From NCBI RefSeq assembly GCF_902705875.1, contig NZ_CACSIK010000001.1, forward strand, positions 1,834,268 to 1,898,267: a DNA stretch of 64,000 nt, read 5' to 3'. The stretch is from Zhongshania aliphaticivorans. GTDB lineage: Bacteria > Pseudomonadota > Gammaproteobacteria > Pseudomonadales > Spongiibacteraceae. The notes under the pieces were generated by a model. That model was not told the DNA's origin. It did not search any database and saw only the letters and a program-made list of their open reading frames with translations. A program made the translations under genes and the position numbers. The stretch's first letter is position 1. Every line of letters starts with the position of its first letter. Shown here piece by piece: positions 8,763-18,270 of the stretch.

Positions 8763-10618
8763 GACACCACCACTTCGCGGAACATCCCCGCATCCATATG
8801 AAATAATAGGTGGCAATGCCACGCCCAGCGACCAAGGTCATTGGGGGTTGTTAAAAAGCTGATGCGTTGCGATGGCTGAACGGGAATGGTGTGGCGCCGA
8901 ACTCGCAACTCTCCCTGGTCGGTTTCGAGTTCACTCCACATGCCGTGTAAATGCATTGGATGCGTCATCATGGTGTCATTTTGCAGAATAACTCTAACGC
9001 GCTCACCGTGTTTCAACGACACCGGTGTGCTTTTACCAAACTCCAAACCGTCGAATGACCAGCTGTAGCGCTCCATATTGCCAGTGAGGTGTAGTTCAAG
9101 TTCCTTGGTTGGTGTGCGACGATCATCCAGCAGCCCGTTAATTGATTTCAGGTCGGCTAGGGTCAATACTCGTCGGCCGTTGTTACGTAAACCGATACCT
9201 GGATCATCAAGATTGGTGCGCGGTGTATCCACTCGCATATCGACAGACGCGCCGTATTCACTACTGGCGTGGTTGACAGTGCTAGAGGGCTTGGCCAAAG
9301 GATTCTTTGGCTGGTGATTCATGGCGGAATGATCCATACCCTTCATTCCTGCCATGCCCTTCATACCGTCCATGCTGCCCATTCCCTGTATGCCCTTCAT
9401 CGAGCCATGATTCATTCCTTCCATACCTTTCATGGAATCATGATTCATGCCGGCCATGCTGCCCATTGCACCCATCATATCTGACATCGTCAGCCACTCT
9501 GCCGGATCAAGCGCAGGGACTGGCGCAGATAGACCTTGCTGCAATGCTAATGTGCCTCGGGTATAACCGGTGCGATCCATACTCTGGGCAAAGATGGTGT
9601 AGGCATCGTCTGCAGGTTCAACCAATACATCGTAGGTTTCGCCGGGGCCAAAGCGAAATTCATCGACGGAAACCGGTTCGACATCTTGGCCGTCGGCCTG
9701 AATGACCGTCAATTTTAAGCCGGGAATACGCACATCATAAAAGCTATTGCTTGCCGCATTAATAAAGCGCAGGCGTATGCGTTGCCCTCTTTGGAACAGT
9801 CCCGTCCAATTACCATTAGGCGCTGTACCGTTCATGAGGAAGGTCAGCGTGGCCGCCGATAGATCGTTTAAGTCGGTGGGATTCATGCGCATCTGGTTCC
9901 ACATCTGACGCTTTTCCAGTGCGCCCTGTAAACCGACCTTTGAAACATCTTCGCTAAAGTCAAAGAAGGTGGGCTGATTGAAATTGTAGACATCGCTCTG
10001 CATTTTCAATTTACTGAAAGCGCGCATAGGATCTTCGTCAGTCCAATCTGAAAGTTGCACCACATAATCCTGGTCAGAACGGTGTCTTTCGCCTGCTCTA
10101 GGCTCAATGATTAGTGCGCCATACATCCCCGTCATTTCTTGAAAACCGGAATGGCTGTGATACCAGTAGGTACCGCTTTGCTGTAGGGTAAATCGATACG
10201 TAAAGGTCTCGCCCGGCGCTATGCCTTTGAAACTGATGCCAGGCACGCCATCCATTTGGTAGGGTAGAAGAATGCCATGCCAGTGGATGGAGGTGGCAAC
10301 TGCTAGGTGATTGGTGACGCGAATCGTCACTTCATCGCCTTCGCGCAGACGCAAAGTAGGAGCGGGTATGGAACCGTTGATCGTTGTTGCCATACGTGTC
10401 ACGCCGGTAAAGTTGACGGGACTTTCGGCTATAACAAGATTGATTTCACGCCCACTTAGAACAGGCGTTTGCCCCTGTGCCACTTTGCTGCTCATTGCTG
10501 CCTGTAACCAAGTGGGTGTTGCCGCCAGTACGCCGCCAGCCGCAAGGCCTTGCACAAAGCGACGGCGGTTTGGTTGCAAAGATCTTTTTTGTTGGGGAAG
10601 CCATTGGCTCACGGGCAA
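8759..10618 (-). CDS. copA: CopA multicopper oxidase, Tat-exported
   Basis: This 619-residue periplasmic multicopper oxidase is predicted to oxidise Cu(I) and protect the envelope. The twin-arginine signal is NRRRFVQGLAAGG (~17-29). All four copper-ligand motifs are present: HWHGILLPYQ, WYHSHSGFQ, HPMHLHGMW and WHCHLLFHMDAGM, giving the type 1 and the type 2/3 sites. Before the third cupredoxin domain is a Met/His-rich insertion (roughly residues 385-440, with repeats of GMNHDSMKGMEGMNHG type) that would bind several copper ions. It is the first gene of the minus-strand copper operon, divergent from copRS, and lies behind the inverted repeat at 10679-10716. Confidence 0.95.
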   Translation of the reverse strand: MPVSQWLPQQKRSLQPNRRRFVQGLAAGGVLAATPTWLQAAMSSKVAQGQTPVLSGREINLVIAESPVNFTGVTRMATTINGSIPAPTLRLREGDEVTIRVTNHLAVATSIHWHGILLPYQMDGVPGISFKGIAPGETFTYRFTLQQSGTYWYHSHSGFQEMTGMYGALIIEPRAGERHRSDQDYVVQLSDWTDEDPMRAFSKLKMQSDVYNFNQPTFFDFSEDVSKVGLQGALEKRQMWNQMRMNPTDLNDLSAATLTFLMNGTAPNGNWTGLFQRGQRIRLRFINAASNSFYDVRIPGLKLTVIQADGQDVEPVSVDEFRFGPGETYDVLVEPADDAYTIFAQSMDRTGYTRGTLALQQGLSAPVPALDPAEWLTMSDMMGAMGSMAGMNHDSMKGMEGMNHGSMKGIQGMGSMDGMKGMAGMKGMDHSAMNHQPKNPLAKPSSTVNHASSEYGASVDMRVDTPRTNLDDPGIGLRNNGRRVLTLADLKSINGLLDDRRTPTKELELHLTGNMERYSWSFDGLEFGKSTPVSLKHGERVRVILQNDTMMTHPMHLHGMWSELETDQGELRVRRHTIPVQPSQRISFLTTPNDLGRWAWHCHLLFHMDAGMFREVVVS

Positions 10619-10678
10619 CTACCTCATACATTCAGTGATTTGTGTTCGTAATACTAGAGACCTACACCTGTCACTCGC

Positions 10679-10716
10679 ATGACTTAAAGATTACAAATCT
10701 GTAATCTTTAAGTCAT
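10679..10716. promoter_or_regulatory. Perfect 16-bp inverted repeat between copA and copR (probable CopR operator)
   Basis: The arms at 10679-10694 and 10701-10716 are exact reverse complements (left arm ATGACTTAAAGATTAC) around the 6-bp centre AAATCT. The inner part, ATTACA-N4-TGTAAT, resembles the half-sites bound by CopR/CusR-type regulators. On the copR side a CATAAT -10-like element (10739-10744) is followed by the TTG start at 10788. On the copA side TAGTAT (around 10651-10656) could be the -10. One operator thus probably serves both directions. Regulator identity is inferred from proximity. Confidence 0.8.
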
Positions 10717-10787
10717 CTTTGTGTTGGAAGGCCTCATCCATAATGTTTATCAAACTGACTTAAGCCAAACGACGGAGCGACGCAATT

Positions 10788-11480
10788 TTGCGGATATTGG
10801 TAGTGGAAGATGAACTCAAGACCGGCGATTACTTGCGCCAGGGGCTTTCTGAGGCAGGATTTATGGTCACGCTGGCGCGTAACGGCCTCGATGGCCACCA
10901 TCTTGCAATGACGGAAGTTTTTGACCTGATGGTGTTAGATGTCATGTTACCCGATGTTGATGGCTGGCGAATTATGCAGTCCCTTCGGGAAGCTGGTCGG
11001 CAAACTCCAGTACTTTTTCTTACCGCCCGAGATAGCGTAGAAGACCGGGTTAAAGGGCTTGAGCTTGGCGCAGATGATTATTTGGTTAAGCCATTTGCCT
11101 TTGCTGAGCTACTAGCTAGAGTTCGTACCTTGCTGCGCAGAAGTGTAGCGCCTGTGCTTTCAGATCAAATTACTGTTGCAGACCTCACCTTAGATCTTCC
11201 GCGCCGCCGCGCTAGCCGTGGAGGTAAAAAAATTAGTCTTAGCCACAAGGAATTCTGCCTGTTGGAGCTTTTAGCGCGTAGAGAGGGCGAGGTATTACCA
11301 CGATCCCTGATAGCCTCCCAAGTTTGGGATATGAATTTTGATTCCGATACAAACGTTATTGACGTTGCGATTCGCCGTCTGCGTGCCAAAATCGACGACG
11401 ATTTCCCAGCAAAGTTGATTCACACTGTGCGTGGCATGGGCTACAAACTGGAGATCGAAGACGATAATGAAGTGGCTTAG
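10788..11480 (+). CDS. copR: CopR/CusR-type copper response regulator
   Basis: This 230-residue OmpR-family response regulator is predicted to bind the adjacent inverted repeat and activate the copper operon. It starts at TTG 10788 (MRILVVEDE), preceded by GACGGAG 11 bases upstream; the receiver domain needs exactly this start. The receiver (1-115) has acidic residues VEDE, phospho-acceptor Asp in [14 protein letters not shown] and Lys in DYLVKPF. A winged-helix output domain follows (130-225, ending VRGMGYKLE). It closely resembles heavy-metal regulators CopR/CusR/IrlR. The end overlaps the start of copS by 14 bases. Confidence 0.92.
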   Translation: MRILVVEDELKTGDYLRQGLSEAGFMVTLARNGLDGHHLAMTEVFDLMVLDVMLPDVDGWRIMQSLREAGRQTPVLFLTARDSVEDRVKGLELGADDYLVKPFAFAELLARVRTLLRRSVAPVLSDQITVADLTLDLPRRRASRGGKKISLSHKEFCLLELLARREGEVLPRSLIASQVWDMNFDSDTNVIDVAIRRLRAKIDDDFPAKLIHTVRGMGYKLEIEDDNEVA

Positions 11481-12888
11481 TCGAGTTAAGCGTCGCCCGT
11501 TATCGCTAACAACAAGAGTGATGGTCTTCGTTGCCCTTGCCATCGGCCTAAGCCTACTGATGACTGCACACCTTGTTCAACAAGCCGTAAAACGTCACTT
11601 TGCTGAGCAGGATGCCGATGAGCTCATTGTTATTACTCAGGCCGTGGAACGGGCGTTACGGGCAGGCGCAGACGACATCCCGCGGCTACCTGAAGTGCTA
11701 TCCCACGCGGTTTCAGGACATCATGGCGTATATTTCCAAGTTTGGAGCCCAGACGGACAACTCATCTACGGGCCGAGTGATGACGAACTGCTCACGCCAG
11801 TGACTCTCTATACGCCCGTCTCCCGTATTTTAGCAGCTAATTTACATAGCTGGGGCGCAGGGGGAAATGCTTACCGAGGTGCCATTACCCAAACTCTAAT
11901 TAGTGGACGTAATTATCGTATTGTCGCGGCCATGGATATGAACTTCCATATCCTCTTTCTCGATAATTTTAGGCGCAGCCTGTGGCTTATTATGACTTTA
12001 GCTGGCGTCGTCACGTTGTTGGCCGCTTGGTTTGGCGTACATCAGGGGCATGCGCCGCTGCGCGGCTTAAGCGACACTATGCGCGATGTCCAAGCCGATC
12101 GCCTGCATGTGCGAATAGACCCAAATATTGTACCGGGTGAGCTGCGAGGGCTTGTTGACTCATTCAATTACATGATCGGTCGTTTGGAAGACAGCTTTGC
12201 TCGACTTTCGCACTTTTCTGCTGATATCGCCCACGAACTGCGTACACCCTTAACAAATTCCATTACCCAAACCCAAGTGGCGCTTAATCGGGCCAGAAGC
12301 TTGGAGGAATACCAAGAGTTACTATACTCAAATTTAGAAGAACAGGAACGCTTAGCGAAAATGGTCAACGACATGCTGTGGTTGGCTCAAAGCGAACACG
12401 GTTTACGTAATCCAGTACGTGAGTGGCTGGATCTCGGGCATGAAGTGCGGGAGTTATTTGACTTTTTTGAGGCTTTGGCAGAGGAGAAACAGATTGTTCT
12501 GGCTTTAGACGGAAGCACACCCATGCTGAGTGGCGATCGGGCTATGTTGAGGCGCGCCATATCTAATTTGCTATCAAATGCATTGCGATATACACCGGCC
12601 GGGCAAACAATTAACGTGAAACTAAAAAAAACAGATGATGCATGGGTAGAGCTCCGTGTTGAAAACCCCGGTTTAAAGATCCCCTCAGAACATCTACCAA
12701 AAATATTTGATCGATTCTATCGCGTTGATCCTTCGCGTCAGCGTCTTAGTGAGGGAACTGGTTTAGGGTTAGCTATTACCAAATCGATTATTGAAGCGCA
12801 TTGCGGTTACATCGAGGCATTTTCCGATGACGTTGCGACTTGCTTCTCAATTCGATTGCCCCTAGTTACTGCAGGCATTGGCGCCTAA
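11467..12888 (+). CDS. copS: CopS/CusS-type heavy-metal sensor histidine kinase
   Basis: This 473-residue inner-membrane kinase is the partner of CopR. ATG 11467 ([10 protein letters not shown]) is the likely start and overlaps the end of copR; an in-frame ATG further upstream would lie deep in copR. Two membrane helices (~22-42 and ~170-190) enclose a periplasmic sensor domain with several His. Then come HAMP, the H-box [14 protein letters not shown] (phosphorylated His), the N-box [14 protein letters not shown] and the G-box [14 protein letters not shown]. Copper or silver as signal is inferred from the neighbouring cop genes. Confidence 0.92.
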   Translation: MKWLSRVKRRPLSLTTRVMVFVALAIGLSLLMTAHLVQQAVKRHFAEQDADELIVITQAVERALRAGADDIPRLPEVLSHAVSGHHGVYFQVWSPDGQLIYGPSDDELLTPVTLYTPVSRILAANLHSWGAGGNAYRGAITQTLISGRNYRIVAAMDMNFHILFLDNFRRSLWLIMTLAGVVTLLAAWFGVHQGHAPLRGLSDTMRDVQADRLHVRIDPNIVPGELRGLVDSFNYMIGRLEDSFARLSHFSADIAHELRTPLTNSITQTQVALNRARSLEEYQELLYSNLEEQERLAKMVNDMLWLAQSEHGLRNPVREWLDLGHEVRELFDFFEALAEEKQIVLALDGSTPMLSGDRAMLRRAISNLLSNALRYTPAGQTINVKLKKTDDAWVELRVENPGLKIPSEHLPKIFDRFYRVDPSRQRLSEGTGLGLAITKSIIEAHCGYIEAFSDDVATCFSIRLPLVTAGIGA

Positions 12889-13093
12889 GTCTCACGTAAT
12901 CCTGACGGCGCCCGTCCAAATCGACCGCGCACCACACTAGTTGGCATCCAGTACGATTTTTAATATCAGCCTCCGATAATAACTCCCGAGTAATAACCTG
13001 CATCTGAAAAGTCCGCAGATGCTTGGTACTGTAATAAGGGTTAGTAGCTATATATTTAGCAATGCCGTGAGATAATTACTGCGGGACGGCGGT
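12889..13093. other. Intergenic region between convergent copS and the hydroxylase gene
   Basis: This 205-base spacer separates two convergent genes. I see no open frame, no strong hairpin with a T-run, and no repeat worth naming. Confidence 0.5.
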
Positions 13094-13957
13094 TCAGTGA
13101 AGGCGCTTGAACGGTGCTAGCATTTGTGGAATATAAGCTACGGGATAATCCGGCGCGGTTCCGATGCCCAGATCTTCTGAACGGATAACTCTCTCTTTGT
13201 CATAGTACGCAGTGCCTAAGAGATGATCCGTTAACGTTGTGAATAGACCGAAGTTGACATCGCCTTCTTTTGCCGTATTCAGGTGGTGGAAGCGATGAAC
13301 TTGATTGATAGCTAGAACAGATCTGAGCGGCCCTGCGAAATAGGCAACATTGGAATGTTGCAGTAACAGCTGAATAACCACCGCAACAACCAGCAGCAGT
13401 AAGACTTCTTGTGGAGCGCCCATCAAGAGTAGCGGGGCAGTACCTGCAAGGGTTTCAATGGTTTGATGCAAGGGGTGTTTCATAAGACCGTTAAACCCAT
13501 ACATACGTTTCACACTATGATGTACTGCATGTAGCTGCCACAGCGCTCTGTACCTATGACTGGCGTAATGTGCCAGTGTAATGCCTATATCGGCGATGAT
13601 CACCGCCAACAACACTTGCAGCCACAGCGGTGCGTAGGAGGGCCAAATTGAATTAAATGGGATAAAACTAGCAATGATTGGGATACTTAGTACGCCGACA
13701 ATACTCAGTGATTCATTGACTAAAGCATGAATAACATCACGCCCCGAGTCTGCTTGAGGCTTGTTGAATTCGGGACTGAATGGCATCCATTGTTCAATTA
13801 AGAACGACACCGCGATGAGTAAGCCGACCCATGCCGCCAAGGCTAATTTTGAATAATTTTGTTCTGCCATATAAATAGCGATGCCATTTCCTACGATCAG
13901 AAAGAAAGGCAAGTACAGGACTTTGACAAACATTTCCAATGTGCTTTTCATATGCAA
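13094..13957 (-). CDS. Sterol desaturase / fatty acid hydroxylase family membrane protein
   Basis: This 287-residue integral membrane protein is a predicted di-iron oxygenase that hydroxylates or desaturates a lipid. The histidine clusters of the family are visible: HYASHR (~144-149), HAVHHS (~157-162), and HQTIETLAG/HRFHHLNT (the last ~235). Four or five membrane helices surround them. Start could be ATG 13957 or ATG 13951. It lies 65 bases downstream of an AraC-type regulator gene on the same strand, so that protein may control it. A link to metal resistance is not evident; the pair may be a passenger between the two copper modules. The lipid substrate is unknown. Confidence 0.85.
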   Translation of the reverse strand: MHMKSTLEMFVKVLYLPFFLIVGNGIAIYMAEQNYSKLALAAWVGLLIAVSFLIEQWMPFSPEFNKPQADSGRDVIHALVNESLSIVGVLSIPIIASFIPFNSIWPSYAPLWLQVLLAVIIADIGITLAHYASHRYRALWQLHAVHHSVKRMYGFNGLMKHPLHQTIETLAGTAPLLLMGAPQEVLLLLVVAVVIQLLLQHSNVAYFAGPLRSVLAINQVHRFHHLNTAKEGDVNFGLFTTLTDHLLGTAYYDKERVIRSEDLGIGTAPDYPVAYIPQMLAPFKRLH

Positions 13958-14022
13958 AAGCTTCCATAGCTACAGAGTGCTTAGTTTGTCATTTTTCAAT
14001 GGTGGCACATTGAACGAAAAAG

Positions 14023-14778
14023 CTATTTTTGTAACAGCAGTTGCTTAATGGTTGTAGCGCTTACGCCAAATGCCTGCGTAACAGCTCGGCAGAAGTGGGC
14101 CTGATCAGAAAAACCAGATAAAAGTGCTGCATCGGTGAGAGGCATTCGCCGCGATAGTTCAAATCCGACCAGCAGTTTAAGCCACTTCCTGTAACTGCGT
14201 AATGGCATGCCTGTTTGCTCTGTAAACCAATGAGAGAACCTGCTGGGTGAGAGATGTAGCAAACTCGATAAGGTTTTCTGCGTAGTATTGTTGCCGCTAC
14301 TAATATCATCTTTAAGTGCTGCCAAAATGACATTCAATCGCTCGTCTGGAGTGTCACTGAATTGACAGCGACATTGCTTGTCGAAGCTAATCAACGCTGC
14401 GTGGAGGTTTTTTACTTTGGCAAAGCGCGTTACATACTCGGATGAAATTTCTTCATTCAGCAAGGATATAGACCATTCCTCTACGGCTATCTGCGGTAGA
14501 AGTGTTTTACAAAAATCATGTGTTGGGTCAATATAGATGCATAATACATGTGCGGTTTCTAGTTGATGAATGGTACCCGCAGGTATCCATAGCCCGCGTT
14601 CGAAATATCGTGTTTTGTCAGATCGAAGCGCTATTGGTTCTTCTAGGCCAATAGCGATTTGATGAGCCCAATGCCGGTGAGGTTTGTTGTCGCCCGAGGC
14701 GCCAAGAAATACCCCCATGCCTGCAGTTATGGCCGCCGACCCTAGCCAAGGCTGTGATAATAATTGATTTTGATGCAT
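14023..14778 (-). CDS. AraC-family transcriptional regulator
   Basis: This 251-residue regulator has a cupin-like N-terminal sensor domain (residues ~25-110, with PHRHWAHQIAIGLEE) and a C-terminal pair of helix-turn-helix motifs (~150-248), including LLHLSPSRFSHWFTEQTG and ALLSGFSDQAHFCRAVTQAFG. This is the layout of small-molecule-responsive AraC proteins. The adjacent hydroxylase gene downstream is the most likely target. The effector cannot be told from the sequence. Confidence 0.88.
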   Translation of the reverse strand: MHQNQLLSQPWLGSAAITAGMGVFLGASGDNKPHRHWAHQIAIGLEEPIALRSDKTRYFERGLWIPAGTIHQLETAHVLCIYIDPTHDFCKTLLPQIAVEEWSISLLNEEISSEYVTRFAKVKNLHAALISFDKQCRCQFSDTPDERLNVILAALKDDISSGNNTTQKTLSSLLHLSPSRFSHWFTEQTGMPLRSYRKWLKLLVGFELSRRMPLTDAALLSGFSDQAHFCRAVTQAFGVSATTIKQLLLQK

Positions 14779-15084
14779 TTTTTCGAGTCCTCAGGAACTA
14801 TCTTGGATCAACTATTTCGCTTTGCCATATAATATAAAGTCGTTAAGGAGATGTGAGCCTTAATATATCTAAACGCTAGCATGCGCCTTTTCCAGAAAAA
14901 TTCTAATGGATCAGCAAACCTGAAAATTTGAAACTCCCCCCAATTCAATTACGCTCGCCGACTGTAAATTGAAATTCACCTAGGCTCCATTGTAATACGA
15001 CGCGATATTTCGGAGGGAGACTTGCTGCGAATTTATAATAATGCCGGGTAGCCTTAGCTACCCGGCCATCGCTAAGCAGTAGTT
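14779..15084. other. Intergenic region with a GC-rich hairpin after the Cus operon
   Basis: The region separates the end of cusA from the AraC gene promoter. It holds no credible gene. The only clear structure is the hairpin at 15043-15066, listed separately. Confidence 0.5.
15043..15066 (-). terminator. Hairpin behind cusA (possible terminator)
   Basis: The arms GCCGGGTAGC and GCTACCCGGC are perfectly complementary around a CTTA loop, 19 bases beyond the cusA stop. On the minus strand it is followed only by an A/T-mixed stretch (ATTATTATAAATT), not a clean T-run, so termination is plausible but not certain. Confidence 0.55.
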
Positions 15085-18000
15085 TTATGAGGATTTGATT
15101 GCCGGTGCTACATTTTTAGAGCGTTGCTTCCAGATCACGAACAATGCCGGAAACACCACTAGAACCATAATGAGCGAGGTCACAACCCCGCCCAGCATTG
15201 GCGCAGCGACCCGTTTCATTAGATCGGCGCCGCTGCCATTGCTTAGCATGATCGGTACTAAGCCCAAAATTAATGCGAGTCCAGTCATTAATTTTGGGCG
15301 TAGTCGTTTGGCTGCACCGTCGACTACTGCCTCAGTAAGGTCATTAAAGGAGTTGAGTAGGCCGTCATCACGACGTTGTCGCCAAGATATATCTAAATAC
15401 AGCATCATCAGTAGACCAAGCTCTACCGCTAAACCGGCCACGGCAATCATGCCCACGGCCACGGCGACTGATATCTTGTATTCGAGCATCCACAAAAACC
15501 ACAAGCTACCAACCAGAGAAAAGGGCAGTGCGAGCATGACAATCAGTGTTTCGATTAGCGATTTTCGATGAAAGTACAGCATCATAAAAATCAGCCCTAG
15601 GGTCATCGGTACGAGAATTTCTAGACGCGATTTTGCACGCTCGTAATTTTCGAACTGCCCAGCCCAGGCGAGGCGATAACCAGTGGGGATGTCGACATTT
15701 TCAGCGACCACTTTTTTGGCTAGCACGACGTAGTCCGGAATGCCGATATTGTCGGCAACGTCGACAAAAACAAAGCCGACTAACTGACCGTCTTCATTGC
15801 GAATCATTGGCGGACCTTTGCGGTAGTGTAGTTTCGCAACTTGGCTTATCGGGATTTGGCTGCCATGGCTGGTTGTGACGTAAGTACGCTCTAAAGCAGC
15901 TATCGAGTCGCGATAGTCACGGTTATAACGCATTAAAATATTGTATCGCTCACGTCCTTCAACCGTTTGCGAAACCACCTTGCCCCCAATGGCCATCTCA
16001 ATAACATCTTGAATATCAGCAACATTTAATCCGTACCTCGACGCAGCGTCTCGGTCAATATCAAAATCTAAGAAGTAACCACCCGTGGTGCGCTCGGCAA
16101 ATGCGCTTCGTGTAAAGTCGCTGGTACGGCTATCACTTTGAAGTGCACGTTCGATCGCGGTCGCGGTGCTTTCAATCGTCGCGAGATCCGGCCCAAACAC
16201 TTTTATGCCCAATGCCGAGCGAATCCCTGTAGCGAGCATTTGTGTGCGCGTCTGAATGGGCATCCACCAAATATTGGGCATGCCGGGGAATCGTAACTTT
16301 TGATCCATCTCGGCGATTAAGCTATCCCAGTCCATTCCTTCACGCCATTCGCTTTTCGGCTTGAGGGTGATATTGGTTTCAATCATCGATAGTGGTGCGG
16401 AGTCAGTAGCACTCGTTGAGCGACCAATTTTTCCAAACACCGTTTTTACTTCCGGGAAGGTCATTAGTTCTCGGTTCATTGTGTGGAGCGTCTTTTGAGC
16501 TTCACTAATCGACATTCCCGGTAGGGCTGTGGGCATATACAAAATACTACCCTCATTCAATGGCGGCATAAATTCACTACCAAGTCCACGGAAGGGGATG
16601 ATCGCAGACAGCAGCACAAGAACGCTGACACCCACCACCAGCCAGCGACTATCTACCACCCAGCGGACCACGGGTGCATATAGCGCAATCAAAATTCGAT
16701 TTAACCAACTGTGTTCGCCGCGAATACGCCCGCGAATAAGTAAAACTGCTAGAGCGGGTATCAGAGTAACGGACAGCAGGGCTGCAAAAAACATGGCGTA
16801 GGTTTTGGTGTAAGCCAATGGTTTAAAAAGCCGTCCTTCACTGCCTTCAAGGGCAAACACCGGCAAAAATGACACGGCAATAATTAATAATGCGAAGAAA
16901 ATGGATGGCCCCACTTCTTGCATCGCGGCAATAATGACGTCTGTGCGGCTCTGAGAGCTATCAGTTTGCTCTCGCCATAATGCGAGGCGGCGGTGTATGT
17001 TTTCTACAATGGCTATCGCCGCATCGACCATAGCGCCAATAGCAACCGCAATTCCGCCGAGTGACATGATATTGGCAGTTAATCCTTGGTAATACATAGG
17101 AATAAACGCTAATAATATGGCGATAGGCAGGGTGATGATAGCGACTAGCGCCGAGCGCAGATGCAGCAAAAACACAATTATAACGAGCGAGACGATGAGG
17201 ATCTCTTCACTTAACGTTCGGCTTAAGGTGTCGATAGACCGTTCAATCAGGCCGGAGCGGTCATACACAGGAATAATTTCAACTCCCTTAGGTAAGGATG
17301 TCTTAACCTCCTCCAAGCGAGCTTTAACTCGATTTATGACGTCTAAGGCATTTTCGCCAAAGCGCATTACCACAATGCCGCCAACAGCTAAGCCTTCGCC
17401 ATTAAGCTCGGCACTGCCGCGCTGCATTGCGGGCCCTAGTGACACGGTCGCAATGTCAGACACCTTTACAGGAATACCATCGCCGGTTGTGCTTAGCACC
17501 ACGCTTTCTAGATCCGCCGTTGAGGTGATGTAGCCTCTACCGCGAATAAAATGCTCGTGACCTGATATTTCTAGAACCCTGCCACCCACATCATTATTTG
17601 AGCGTCGTAGTGCAGCGGCGACTTTTTGTAGCGGAATGTTATAGGCGGCCAAACGGTCAGGGTCGATATTAACCTGATATTCTTTTTCATATCCGCCAAC
17701 GGATGCCACTTCCGCAACACCTTGTACCGCCTCCAGCGCATAGCGTAAATTGAAGTCTTGCAGACTGCGCAATTCTGAGAGGCTTGTGTTACCCGTTTTG
17801 TCACTAAGAGCATATTGATAGACCCAACCAACACCGGTCGCATCCGGCCCTAAGGTCGGGGTAACGCCATCAGGCAAATTTGCACTGGCGCTATTGAGGT
17901 ATTCCAATACACGCGAACGCGCCCAATAAATATCAGTGCCGTCTTCAAAGATGACGTAGACAAACGATAGCCCCATAAAACTTTGACCGCGCACAAATTT

Positions 18001-18270
18001 CACTTCAGGTGCTGCGAGCAGAGTAGTGCTTAACGGGTAGGTGATTTGATCTTCCACTAAATCGGGACTGCGACCCGGCCAGTCGGTAAAAACAATGACT
18101 TGGGTGTCTGACATATCTGGAATGGCGTCGAGCGGCGCGGCCATGAGAGATCGCCAACCCCAGAGTGATGCTCCCACACACAGCAGTATTGTGAGTAGCC
18201 AGTTACGGGCACAAAAGCTAATTAGCGACGCAAGAAAGCCTGGGGGATGATTGCTTTGAGGATTTACCAT
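15085..18270 (-). CDS. cusA: CusA-like Cu(I)/Ag(I) RND efflux pump
   Basis: This 1061-residue inner-membrane RND transporter is complete and belongs to the Cu/Ag-exporting (HME4) branch. The three methionines used by E. coli CusA to bind Cu(I)/Ag(I) are conserved in YMPTALPGM, PLSMIETNI and QMLATGI. TM4 reads AIGAMVDAAIAIVEN as in CusA, unlike the DFG motif of the czcA-type pump at the left edge. Twelve membrane helices and two periplasmic porter domains fit the family length (~1050). ATG 18270 overlaps the end of the cusB gene by seven bases, so the operon is tightly coupled. Confidence 0.96.
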   Translation of the reverse strand: MVNPQSNHPPGFLASLISFCARNWLLTILLCVGASLWGWRSLMAAPLDAIPDMSDTQVIVFTDWPGRSPDLVEDQITYPLSTTLLAAPEVKFVRGQSFMGLSFVYVIFEDGTDIYWARSRVLEYLNSASANLPDGVTPTLGPDATGVGWVYQYALSDKTGNTSLSELRSLQDFNLRYALEAVQGVAEVASVGGYEKEYQVNIDPDRLAAYNIPLQKVAAALRRSNNDVGGRVLEISGHEHFIRGRGYITSTADLESVVLSTTGDGIPVKVSDIATVSLGPAMQRGSAELNGEGLAVGGIVVMRFGENALDVINRVKARLEEVKTSLPKGVEIIPVYDRSGLIERSIDTLSRTLSEEILIVSLVIIVFLLHLRSALVAIITLPIAILLAFIPMYYQGLTANIMSLGGIAVAIGAMVDAAIAIVENIHRRLALWREQTDSSQSRTDVIIAAMQEVGPSIFFALLIIAVSFLPVFALEGSEGRLFKPLAYTKTYAMFFAALLSVTLIPALAVLLIRGRIRGEHSWLNRILIALYAPVVRWVVDSRWLVVGVSVLVLLSAIIPFRGLGSEFMPPLNEGSILYMPTALPGMSISEAQKTLHTMNRELMTFPEVKTVFGKIGRSTSATDSAPLSMIETNITLKPKSEWREGMDWDSLIAEMDQKLRFPGMPNIWWMPIQTRTQMLATGIRSALGIKVFGPDLATIESTATAIERALQSDSRTSDFTRSAFAERTTGGYFLDFDIDRDAASRYGLNVADIQDVIEMAIGGKVVSQTVEGRERYNILMRYNRDYRDSIAALERTYVTTSHGSQIPISQVAKLHYRKGPPMIRNEDGQLVGFVFVDVADNIGIPDYVVLAKKVVAENVDIPTGYRLAWAGQFENYERAKSRLEILVPMTLGLIFMMLYFHRKSLIETLIVMLALPFSLVGSLWFLWMLEYKISVAVAVGMIAVAGLAVELGLLMMLYLDISWRQRRDDGLLNSFNDLTEAVVDGAAKRLRPKLMTGLALILGLVPIMLSNGSGADLMKRVAAPMLGGVVTSLIMVLVVFPALFVIWKQRSKNVAPAIKSS

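Noticed and set aside
8763..8822. N-terminal extension of copB into copA
   Set aside because: ATG 8762 has the copA stop overlap and starts a normal signal peptide; the extension encodes a non-secretory prefix.
9269..9705. Plus-strand frames rich in His and Pro across the copA gene
   Set aside because: They are the antisense reading of the Met/His-rich copA insertion; the copper-oxidase frame is clearly the real one.
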